Below are positions 26,158-34,237 of a DNA stretch of 34,237 nt, piece by piece. The stretch covers positions 1 through 34,237 of the forward strand of contig JAURGS010000002.1 of the NCBI GenBank assembly GCA_030833685.1, given 5' to 3'. Below the pieces are notes generated by a model. It did no database searches, was not told the origin of the DNA, and saw only the letters and a list, made by a program, of their open reading frames with translations. The stretch's first letter is position 1, and each line of letters opens with the position of its first letter. The position numbers and the translations under genes were made by a program. The stretch comes from Rhodoferax sp. GTDB lineage: Bacteria > Pseudomonadota > Gammaproteobacteria > Burkholderiales > Burkholderiaceae_C.

Positions 26158-26462
26158 TTTTCAAAAAAAAGCCGCATAAACAATTACTTACAGCATTTCC
26201 AGGCTAGCAGGGGTAATTAAAGGCCATGGCTGCGCCTGCAAAACGGGTAACGCCGGCCTTGGCTTGCTCGCCAGCGCACGTTGGCCAGAGAGTGCGTGGC
26301 AACCGGGCTACCAAAGGCTGTGGATAAGCCCTGAATAGGCTGCGATTAAGTCGGCGCTTTTGGGGCATAAGTGCAAAACAAGCTGTGCACACCATGGGGG
26401 TCCCCCACCCCTATCCACGTGGTTTGGCCGGTTGCTGGGGATGTCGGTTGCTGGGTACTAAG

Positions 26463-26984
26463 ATGCGCATCATGCAGCTACCCCAAGCCCAAACACCCAA
26501 GCCCCTGCAGTCTGTGCTTTTTGTCTGCATGGGCAATATCTGTCGCAGCCCAAGCGCGCACGGGGTTTTTCGCGACAAACTTCGCGCGCACGGCTTGGAA
26601 CACCTGGTGAAAGTGGACTCCGCGGGAACCCACAGCTACCACAGGGGTGAGCCGCCCGACCCCCGTTCCCAGCGCCACGCCGCCGCGCGGGGCTACGACC
26701 TTTCAGACCTGCGCTCCAGGCCACTGCATGAGGATGATTTCAAGCGATTCGACTTGATTCTGGTGATGGACTGGGACAACCTGGCCCTGACCCAGCAACG
26801 TTGCCCCAAGCCTGAGGAGCACAAAATTCGGCGCCTGAGCGAGTTCAGTCAGAGACACAACAGCACCGTCATTCCAGACCCTTACAGCGGCGGCACTGAC
26901 GGGTTCGAACGGGTGCTGGACCTGATTGAAGACGCGTGCGACGGACTGCTGCGCCACATTCAGAACAAGCAGCGGGCCGACTAA
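26463..26984 (+). CDS. Low-molecular-weight protein-tyrosine-phosphatase
   Basis: VLFVCMGNICRSPSAHGVF P-loop (CX5RS) and VIPDPYSGGTDGFERVLDLIEDACDGLL. ORF open from 26385; likely start 26463. Confidence 0.93.
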   Translation: MRIMQLPQAQTPKPLQSVLFVCMGNICRSPSAHGVFRDKLRAHGLEHLVKVDSAGTHSYHRGEPPDPRSQRHAAARGYDLSDLRSRPLHEDDFKRFDLILVMDWDNLALTQQRCPKPEEHKIRRLSEFSQRHNSTVIPDPYSGGTDGFERVLDLIEDACDGLLRHIQNKQRAD

Positions 26985-27002
26985 GCTTGGTAACCGCTGC
27001 GC

Positions 27003-27752
27003 TCAAGTCCGGGTAAGCAACCAGACCAGGCCCGCCAACGAGCCCAGCAGCACCGGCTGGTGCAACATGTAGTAAGACAAGCTCCAGCGGCCCAAGGCGC
27101 TTAGCCAAGGCCAGGGCCGCATGGCGGCCAGCCAGGCAAGCCGATTCGATCGAATCAGCCATTGGGCGCTAGCTGCGCCCCACCACATGACAGCAAGCCA
27201 GGGCAAAACGGGCGCGTAATCCTCGGTGATCGGTTTCTGGGTTATCAGGCCAAGCCAGTTCAGTGCGGGCGAATTCATCCAGCCCACCACACCGACCGAC
27301 AAGACCTGATTGGCCAAGGCTTCAAAAACGGGCTTTGACAGCAGCGCTGCAACTGAAGCCAGCCAAAGCCAGTGCCCCCAGGAAAGACTCCAACGCAGCA
27401 GGATCAGCATGATGGCTATGCCGTGCAGGATTCCAAAATAAATCCAGCTTTGGGAAAACATCAACCACGAGCCCAAACTCACCAAGGCTGCACAAGCGGC
27501 CACCTGCGCCCAACGACGCCAAAACCGCTGGGCATTTTGTCCATGCGCATGCCCCCAGGCCTGTGCGAACCCAGCGCAAAACAAAAACAAGCTGACGATC
27601 AGCGTGCGCTGCCAAGTCCAAAAGGGGTCGGCGTAAAAATCCTGACGCCACAGCCCAAAATAATTCAGGTCAAAACAAAAGTGGTACAGCGTCATCCACA
27701 GCATGGCCAAACCACGCAGGGCGTCCAGCACCTCAAGTCTGTTGCTTGCCAT
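27003..27752 (-). CDS. Heparan-alpha-glucosaminide N-acetyltransferase-like (DUF1624) membrane protein
   Basis: RLEVLDALRGLAMLWMTLYHFCFDLNYFGL; multi-TM ORF. Confidence 0.85.
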   Translation of the reverse strand: MASNRLEVLDALRGLAMLWMTLYHFCFDLNYFGLWRQDFYADPFWTWQRTLIVSLFLFCAGFAQAWGHAHGQNAQRFWRRWAQVAACAALVSLGSWLMFSQSWIYFGILHGIAIMLILLRWSLSWGHWLWLASVAALLSKPVFEALANQVLSVGVVGWMNSPALNWLGLITQKPITEDYAPVLPWLAVMWWGAASAQWLIRSNRLAWLAAMRPWPWLSALGRWSLSYYMLHQPVLLGSLAGLVWLLTRT

Positions 27753-27860
27753 GTCCGCAGTTTAGACTTTGGGCCAAGCCCCAGCCCTGTCTGCAGCCAA
27801 GGGACGCAAAACACCCAGGCCAGGGCAAGGGCAACAAGCGCCAGATGTCGCCAAAGAAAT

Positions 27861-28235
27861 TTAAATGTCCCGGGTGGGATCAAAGCCCGCTTGGCGCAAA
27901 TCCCGTAGGTTGTTGCGCACCGCGCTCAGCAAGTCGTTGGTGAGTTCGTCCGAAGACTTCCGCGTCACGCGCAAATCGTCACACAACCGCCGCGCTTGCT
28001 GGCTGGTCTGTGTGGCACCACACATGCCCGCAGACCCAATCAAAGAGTGGGTAAGCCTCTCAATGGCCAGCAGATCGCCGCCCTGCTTGGCCTGAGCAAA
28101 TCGAAGCTCAAATTCAATGAGCTCCTGCATGAATATATGCAAGGTTTTATTCAGACCGGCGGCATCCGATCTGAACAGCAAGCGCAGATCCGCTAATTCA
28201 AAGCTCGTTAATTTGTGACTGTCGGCGGTGTTCAT
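27861..28235 (-). CDS. Free-standing Hpt-domain protein (Hpt-A)
   Basis: ERLTHSLIGSAGMCGATQTSQQARRLCDDLR (Hpt phospho-His motif); paralogous to the ORF at 32680 and to the kinase C-terminus. Confidence 0.8.
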   Translation of the reverse strand: MNTADSHKLTSFELADLRLLFRSDAAGLNKTLHIFMQELIEFELRFAQAKQGGDLLAIERLTHSLIGSAGMCGATQTSQQARRLCDDLRVTRKSSDELTNDLLSAVRNNLRDLRQAGFDPTRDI

Positions 28236-28407
28236 TGTCTACATCAAGGCTAACTAGAAAAATCAGGTGGTTACCCCGTGCGCCGCAATTCGCTTGGATT
28301 ACGCTGGGCCTGAAATAGCGAAAAAATCATCATCAACGATCCGATCACCCAAAACCGGCACAAAATCAAAGCCTGAGCCATGCCTCGATCAGCGCCTTGC
28401 CATTGCC

Positions 28408-31400
28408 CTAGGCGGGATAAAGATGGTTCGCACGCAGGGCTTGCAAACTGGCGCCAACCTGATCGAGCAACGCACGCTTGAGCTCCTCGGTCAAGGCCTC
28501 GCCGCCGCGCAAGGCATCGCAGGTCGATCGCGCTAATTTGCACACGGCTTTATCTCCACAATTCCCCGATGAACCAATCAGGCTGTGGGCCAGCTTCTCC
28601 ATCTCCTCCATGGGGGTTTCAGCCCGGATAGCCTGTTGCCAGTTTTGCTGCCAGACCGCGAGTTCATCGCCGTACATTTTCAAAAGTTCGCGCAGACCAT
28701 CAAGGTCACTGCCAAACAAAAGCTTGAGGTCGGCAAGATCAAACCCTTCTATGTCAAAAGTTGGCGTCTTGGACTCAGTGCTGGTTTTCGCTTCTCGGCT
28801 CTGGGCCTCAACGCGCACAGTGTGATCCAAACCGGGCTTGGCATATCGGTGCAATACGTCCGCCAGGGCAGCAACATTCAGGGGCTTGACGATAAACCCG
28901 TTCATACCCGCCGACAGCGCCGCATCGCGATCTTCACCGTAAGCCGCAGCTGTGAGCGCAACAATTGGAATAGCCTGAGTCCGGTGGCTTGAGCGGATCT
29001 TGCGGGTTGCCTCAAGTCCGCCCATTTCCGGCATGTGCAAGTCCATCAAAACCAAATCGATGGCAGGCTGGCTCAAGTCCGCCAGACGTTCGATGCTGGC
29101 GCGACCACTGTCCACCAGTTCAGCCTGAACACCCAAATCCTCCAGCATGCGTGCAACCACCAAACGGTTGAGTTGGTTGTCGTCAACCACCAGCACGCGA
29201 AACTTCCCACCAAACAAGCGCGCGCCGGCGTCCACAGCACGGCCCATTTCATCGGCCACGATCACCGCATCCGAAGCCACTTCGCGCTCAAGCCCTTTAT
29301 CAGTGCGGTTCATCGGCAACTCAAACCAGAACATCGATCCGCCATCTGGGCTTGACTGCATGCCGATGGTCCCACCCATCAAGGTCACCAGCTGCTTACA
29401 TATGCTCAAGCCAAGGCCAGTGCCACCGAAGCGCCGCTTGATTGAAGTATCGGCCTGGGTAAAGCGATCAAAAATAGTGCTCACCGCATCCTCAGGAACC
29501 CCGATTCCGGTATCGAGACACTCCACGCGCAACCCCGGCACTCCACCATCCAAATCCACCGGCATGATGCGCAACTTGACCGAGCCAGTCTGGGTGAATT
29601 TGATCGCGTTGCCAACAAAGTTGTCCATGACCTGGCGCAGTTTGCCTACATCGCCGTCATAGACTGAGGCGCAATCAGGCGACACATCCAACAACAAGTC
29701 CAGGCCCTTGACCTCGGCCGATCGTCGGTGAAGATCAGTCACCGATTTACCCATGAGCCTGACCGAAACGGGCTCGATTCGCAGCTGGCTATGGCCCGCC
29801 TCTAAGGAGGAAAAATCCAAAATGTCGTTGAGGGTGCGCATCAGGCCATTCGACGCCTGCGATATTGCCAGCAAATCTTCTCTTTGTCGCTCGGTCAGCT
29901 TGGTCTTCAACACGCCTGGGAGCAGGCCGATGATCGCATTCATGGGGGTTCGAAGCTCATGGCTCATCACCGCCAAAAACTCGCTCTTGGCTCGATCGGC
30001 TGACAGTGCGGCGTCCTTGGCCTGCTCGATCGCACGACGGGCCTCCATCTCAACCGAGATGTCACGCAGAACGCACAAGGTTTGCCCGCCAGCTTGACCT
30101 TCGATCCTGGAAACCGACAGATCGACCGGAACCTCCGTCGCGTCAGCGCGTTGCAGCAGCAACTGGTAGCGGCCAGTCGGCAATTGCCCAGGATGCGCGT
30201 CAAAAAAAGCCCTGATGCGCTCATCCGGGTCCGCTTGGGTCGAGTGGGCACGCAGAGTCTCAAAGAGAGGCTTGCCCGAGAGTTGCTCCAAGGACCAACC
30301 CCCAAGCGCTTGCGCTGCTGGGTTGCATTCCAAAAGTGCGCCATTGGAGTCCAACAAGACGATGCCGTCGGTGGCCGCTGACATTACTGTTTGGAACCGG
30401 TCCAGGCTGGCCCGTAATTCGGTGACATCCTGAATCGTTCCATACTCCACGCTGCCGCCACCGGGCTGTGTGATGAACCGTCCTGAGAGCCACACACTCT
30501 TGACATGGGAGCCCAAATTCAGACGCACCGTCACATCCCATTCTCCGCGATCGTAGGCACCACGCACAGAACGGTCGAAAGACGCGACATCGTCCGGATG
30601 AACCAGTGCACGCAGATCCTGCCAGCCCATGTCTGGGGTCAGTGGACGCTGCAGAATATTTCGCACCTCGTTTGAAAACTCCAAACCCAGGTGCGGCTTG
30701 CGGGTCCAGGTGCCGATCTTTGCGGCAGCTTGCGAGCGCTCAATCTCGTCCTGTCGCTCTGCAAGCCTCCCCGTTTTTTCTTGAACCTCAGAGACAACAA
30801 GCATATGTCGTCCAGAGATCATCAAAAAAATCATTTGAAGCAGGATCGCAGCAAGCAAAACCAATAGCGGCGCCCAAATTCCAAAAAAACTGGCACCCTC
30901 AGACCCAGTGGGTACTCCGCTCACCGTAAGCCGCCAGTACTGGTCGAAAAACGGCAACTCCACATCGGCTACAAAAGACCCCGACAAGGTGCCTTGAGAG
31001 CCAGCCGTCGCAACAGGCTCGGAAGCACCCTGGGGAAAGAGTTCGACCCTCAAGCCGTTGCGCTCAAGCGCTAAGAGTGCGGTCTCCAACATGGGCTGAA
31101 GTCGAACGACCGCAACGCTAAAACCCATCAAACTCTGGGATGTCGGAGCACCGGTCAACTGACCGGATTTCACGATCGGCTCCAACACCAGAACCCCACG
31201 CTGATTGTCCTGAACCAAGCGAATCGGCTTTGTCACGGAGGTGTCTTGTCTGAGGATCGCCGCCTCAATGGCAGCACGGCGAACCGGATCAGAGCCAATG
31301 TCAAAACCCACGGCCCCCTCGTTGCCAACCAGCGGCGCGATGTAGGTCACCGGAACGTAGTTGGGTTGGTCAGGCTGCGCCGGGCCAACGCCACTGGGTC

Positions 31401-32361
31401 CGCGCGCCTTGATGATGAATGGGCGTCCCAGCGATTTACTCATTCTGGCCTCAAACGCCACGCGTTCAGCGCTCGTCACAAACGCGTTAAACGACAGCGC
31501 CGCAACATCCTTGTTCGCACCCAGCACTGACTCGGTAAACTCGCCAAACTGTTGGTAGCTAAGACCTGGATTCAACAAAAACCAGGTACGCAAAGACTCC
31601 AGCATCGTCTCATGCGCCTTTAACCTCGCCACCAAACTGGTTTTTACCGCCGAGGCTGCCTCCCGCAAGGAGTCGGCACGGGCTTTGCGATCGGCATGCC
31701 CAATGCCAACCATGACCAGGCCCAGCAAGGGGGGCAAAATGACGAGGGTGGCGAGGGAAAAGTCGCCAAACATCCGCTTGGAAGGATTTGGTCGCAGCAT
31801 CCAGCGCAAGAGCGGCGGCGCGATCAGCACCAAGCCCAGGACATCGCCTATCCACCAGTCCCGCCAGACATCGAAAAATTGATTCCCGCCAACCAGATCA
31901 AAAAAGCTTAAAGCGCTAACCCCGACGGACGCAGAAATCAACCCAACGACCGGCAACATGACCAGTAAGGCAATGATTTCGCGCTCGGTGATCAACAGCA
32001 ACTGGCGAGGCCCCATCACCCACTTCGCGAGAAAAGCGCCTAGGAACGCCTGCGCCAGGACGCCGCATACGATCAACAGATTCATCACCAGCGACGCAGC
32101 GGAAAAATCCCTCAACCCGGTCTGGTAAAGCTGAAAGCCCAATACGCCCAGGGCAATGCCAGGCAGGACTCGTAAACCATGGACCAGCGCCATAGCCAGG
32201 GCCCAACCGGCGGCCGGAAAGAAGCTCAAGGCCACGCTCAGCGGCGCAACGGCCAGCGCAACCCCGATCGCAACAAGCAGGTACACCAGGCCTGCAATCA
32301 GATTGAGCTTAAGGTAGGAATACTGGGAAAAACGGGGAGAAGTTAATGCTGAATTTGACAT
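28408..32361 (-). CDS. Hybrid sensor histidine kinase (MASE1-like membrane domain, CHASE-like domain, PAS, HisKA, HATPase, REC, Hpt)
   Basis: 1317 aa: multi-TM N-terminus, FLAVMSHELRTPMNAIIGLL H-box, GTGLGLSICKQLV G-box, VLVVDDNQLNRLVV...DLVLMDLHMPEMGG receiver, terminal KLAHSLIGSSGNCGDKAV Hpt. Confidence 0.93.
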   Translation of the reverse strand: MSNSALTSPRFSQYSYLKLNLIAGLVYLLVAIGVALAVAPLSVALSFFPAAGWALAMALVHGLRVLPGIALGVLGFQLYQTGLRDFSAASLVMNLLIVCGVLAQAFLGAFLAKWVMGPRQLLLITEREIIALLVMLPVVGLISASVGVSALSFFDLVGGNQFFDVWRDWWIGDVLGLVLIAPPLLRWMLRPNPSKRMFGDFSLATLVILPPLLGLVMVGIGHADRKARADSLREAASAVKTSLVARLKAHETMLESLRTWFLLNPGLSYQQFGEFTESVLGANKDVAALSFNAFVTSAERVAFEARMSKSLGRPFIIKARGPSGVGPAQPDQPNYVPVTYIAPLVGNEGAVGFDIGSDPVRRAAIEAAILRQDTSVTKPIRLVQDNQRGVLVLEPIVKSGQLTGAPTSQSLMGFSVAVVRLQPMLETALLALERNGLRVELFPQGASEPVATAGSQGTLSGSFVADVELPFFDQYWRLTVSGVPTGSEGASFFGIWAPLLVLLAAILLQMIFLMISGRHMLVVSEVQEKTGRLAERQDEIERSQAAAKIGTWTRKPHLGLEFSNEVRNILQRPLTPDMGWQDLRALVHPDDVASFDRSVRGAYDRGEWDVTVRLNLGSHVKSVWLSGRFITQPGGGSVEYGTIQDVTELRASLDRFQTVMSAATDGIVLLDSNGALLECNPAAQALGGWSLEQLSGKPLFETLRAHSTQADPDERIRAFFDAHPGQLPTGRYQLLLQRADATEVPVDLSVSRIEGQAGGQTLCVLRDISVEMEARRAIEQAKDAALSADRAKSEFLAVMSHELRTPMNAIIGLLPGVLKTKLTERQREDLLAISQASNGLMRTLNDILDFSSLEAGHSQLRIEPVSVRLMGKSVTDLHRRSAEVKGLDLLLDVSPDCASVYDGDVGKLRQVMDNFVGNAIKFTQTGSVKLRIMPVDLDGGVPGLRVECLDTGIGVPEDAVSTIFDRFTQADTSIKRRFGGTGLGLSICKQLVTLMGGTIGMQSSPDGGSMFWFELPMNRTDKGLEREVASDAVIVADEMGRAVDAGARLFGGKFRVLVVDDNQLNRLVVARMLEDLGVQAELVDSGRASIERLADLSQPAIDLVLMDLHMPEMGGLEATRKIRSSHRTQAIPIVALTAAAYGEDRDAALSAGMNGFIVKPLNVAALADVLHRYAKPGLDHTVRVEAQSREAKTSTESKTPTFDIEGFDLADLKLLFGSDLDGLRELLKMYGDELAVWQQNWQQAIRAETPMEEMEKLAHSLIGSSGNCGDKAVCKLARSTCDALRGGEALTEELKRALLDQVGASLQALRANHLYPA

Positions 32362-32679
32362 TTGAGAATGCTAGGATCCGACCCAGTCGGCCAGCGGCAG
32401 CTGCTTGAGAGGTCGCAATCCTAAATGGTCCCGAGCCTGGCGCATAGTTCAATATTTGCACAGCTATCTATCTAAATAACAGATATTGAGTGTTTTCCCC
32501 TATATTTGGAGATATCGCACGCTGCTAAATAGAGGTATTGCACACAGTGACACATCAACTTGAAACCGTTGCGCTAGTTTCTCGCCGTCAGTGAACCCTG
32601 CGCTGCATCGCACAGCCGGACGGACTCTGGCCAGTGCTAACCGCCTGCGTACCAGAACATCCTGGGGCATGAAACTGCT

Positions 32680-33045
32680 TCATGCAGTCAAAAACCCCGC
32701 TTGGCGCAAATCCTCCAGGTTGTGACGTACCGCGCCAATCAAGCCCTCGACAATTTCATCTGACATCGTCCCCGACAGGCGCAAATCGTCGCATAGCCGT
32801 TGCGCTAATTGACAGGTCTCTTCGGCACCAGACATGCCGCTAGGTCCGATCAAAGCGTGGGCGAGTTTGCCAATCGCAAGCTGGTCGCCCTCTTTTCTGC
32901 TTGCAACACAACGGCGCTCAAATTGGATCAAATCCTGCATCACAGAGCGCAGGATTTCATTCAATCCGGCTTCATCCGATTCAAAAATCGAACGTAACTG
33001 GGCTAAATCAAAGCTTCTTAATTTTTGACTGTCAGCTGCGTTCAT
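32680..33045 (-). CDS. Free-standing Hpt-domain protein (Hpt-B)
   Basis: MNAADSQKLRSFDLAQLRSIFESDEAGLNEIL...KLAHALIGPSGMSGAEETCQLAQRLCDDLR; paralog of the 27861-28235 ORF. ORF open to 33090. Confidence 0.78.
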   Translation of the reverse strand: MNAADSQKLRSFDLAQLRSIFESDEAGLNEILRSVMQDLIQFERRCVASRKEGDQLAIGKLAHALIGPSGMSGAEETCQLAQRLCDDLRLSGTMSDEIVEGLIGAVRHNLEDLRQAGFLTA

Positions 33046-33177
33046 CTTGCTGAGACGACGGTGTACGTGGTTTATATCGCGGATGGCCATTCGTTTGGCG
33101 CGTTCTCAATCCTAAAGGACGTCAAGGATTATGTTAATGACCTGATCGCGAAAACGTGACCAATGTGTGAACGCGTG

Positions 33178-34237
33178 CTAGCCAAGCCAGCGCCGTGCGT
33201 GTAGCCACATATACATCCAAGGACTTTTTTCGCCAATCGCCCCATCGGTCCAGCTCATTTGGATATTTCGAAACACGCGTTCTGGGTGCGGCATCATGGC
33301 TGTGAATCGTCCGTCAGCGGTGGTCACGGCGGTCAGGCCACCGGCGCTGCCGTTGGGATTCAAGGGATAAACCTCGGTCGCATTTCCGGCGTGATCGACA
33401 AATCGCATCGCTGCGTGAACGCGGTCAGCTTGACCTCTGTGCTTAAAGTTTGCAAAGCCTTCGCCGTGGGCAACCGCTATGGGCAAGCGGCTCCCGGCCA
33501 TCCCACTGAGGAAAATGGATTGGGATGGCAACACTTCCACCAGCGACAGGCGGGCCTCAAAGCGCTCGCTGACGTTGGTGGTAAAGCGTGGCCACGCCTG
33601 CGCGCCCGGGATGATGTCGGCCAGCTCGGCAAACATCTGGCAGCCATTGCAAACGCCCAGACCAAAAGTGTCGCCGCGATTGAAAAAAGTGTTGAACTGT
33701 TCGGACAGCCTCGGATTAAAAGTGATCGATCGCGCCCAGCCAATGCCTGCCCCCAGCGTATCGCCGTAGGAAAAGCCCCCGCACGCCACCAGGCCTGAAA
33801 ATTCAGCCAAATCGGCACGACCGTGCTGCAAATCGGTCATGTGCACGTCGACAGCCTCAAAGCCTGCGGCGTCGAATGCGCAGGCCATCTCCACATGCGA
33901 ATTAACGCCCTGCTCTCGCAACACCGCCACGCGCGGGCGCGCCAGCATCAACGACGTGGGCCATTGCGGGCAGACGGCCGCGGCCTGCACCTGCCCATCC
34001 AATACAAGATGGGTGTGCAGGCCGGGGTCATCTTGGGCGGACCACGCCGCGTGTTCGCTATCCGCGCAAGCCGGGTTGTCGCGTAAGCGACAAATTTGCC
34101 AGCTGCGTTGGTCCCAGACCTTCATGAGTTCAGCCAGGGGTGCGCGCAGAACCGGCTTGGCGTCACGCCAAACCTGAATCTCGCCCTCGCCCATCGGGAT
34201 CTGGCCGCCAGGCGGGCGAGTCGTTCCCACCACGTGA
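33178..34237 (-). CDS. purL: Phosphoribosylformylglycinamidine synthase, C-terminal glutaminase part (truncated by window edge)
   Basis: PRVAVLREQGVNSHVEMACAFDAAGFEAVDVHMTDL, GLGVCNGCQMFAELADIIPGA, MMPHPERVFR; frame open to the window end. Confidence 0.95.
   Translation of the reverse strand, partial: HVVGTTRPPGGQIPMGEGEIQVWRDAKPVLRAPLAELMKVWDQRSWQICRLRDNPACADSEHAAWSAQDDPGLHTHLVLDGQVQAAAVCPQWPTSLMLARPRVAVLREQGVNSHVEMACAFDAAGFEAVDVHMTDLQHGRADLAEFSGLVACGGFSYGDTLGAGIGWARSITFNPRLSEQFNTFFNRGDTFGLGVCNGCQMFAELADIIPGAQAWPRFTTNVSERFEARLSLVEVLPSQSIFLSGMAGSRLPIAVAHGEGFANFKHRGQADRVHAAMRFVDHAGNATEVYPLNPNGSAGGLTAVTTADGRFTAMMPHPERVFRNIQMSWTDGAIGEKSPWMYMWLHARRWLG

Noticed and set aside
26430-26455. Direct repeat GGTTGCTGGG x2 (16-nt period) before the LMW phosphatase gene
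   Set aside because: Short and only two copies; could be chance in GC-rich intergenic DNA, so not reported as a finding.
1-34237. CRISPR arrays, tRNA/rRNA genes, transposases, integrases, toxin-antitoxin or phage genes
   Set aside because: Looked for and not recognised; repeat structure and ORF content show none that I can support.

Overview
The window looks chromosomal and betaproteobacterial (Burkholderiales/Comamonadaceae-like, judged from protein character only). Housekeeping genes sit at both ends: ispD/ispF and mfd on the left, the 3' part of purL on the right.

The centre (about 11.1-26.2 kb) is a coherent oxalate/formate/C1 module. A minus-strand operon reads oxc - frc - standalone PAS gene - second frc paralog - fused NuoE/NuoF-type FDH beta subunit - NAD-linked formate dehydrogenase alpha subunit. 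It is followed by a tripartite tricarboxylate transporter (tctC-tctB-tctA). Convergent to these is a two-gene plus-strand operon encoding a formyltransferase fused to two C-terminal ACT domains and an FNR/CRP-family regulator without an Fe-S cysteine set.

The main finding is a 16-nt sequence, GTTGACCGCAGTCAAT, that contains an FNR-like palindrome. It occurs identically upstream of both oxc and tctC. At oxc it is centred exactly 41.5 bp upstream of the TSS implied by a GATAAT -10 element. The regulator carries the FNR-type ExxSR recognition-helix motif. I propose a self-contained oxalate regulon with a new type of formyltransferase-ACT partner.

Other notable points: an in-frame TAG interrupting the canonical frc 36 codons before its natural end; a MASE1/CHASE-like hybrid kinase with its own Hpt, flanked on both sides by free-standing Hpt paralogs; and a thiol dioxygenase next to a four-rhodanese-domain protein. 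I recognised no CRISPR array, tRNA, rRNA or mobile element.
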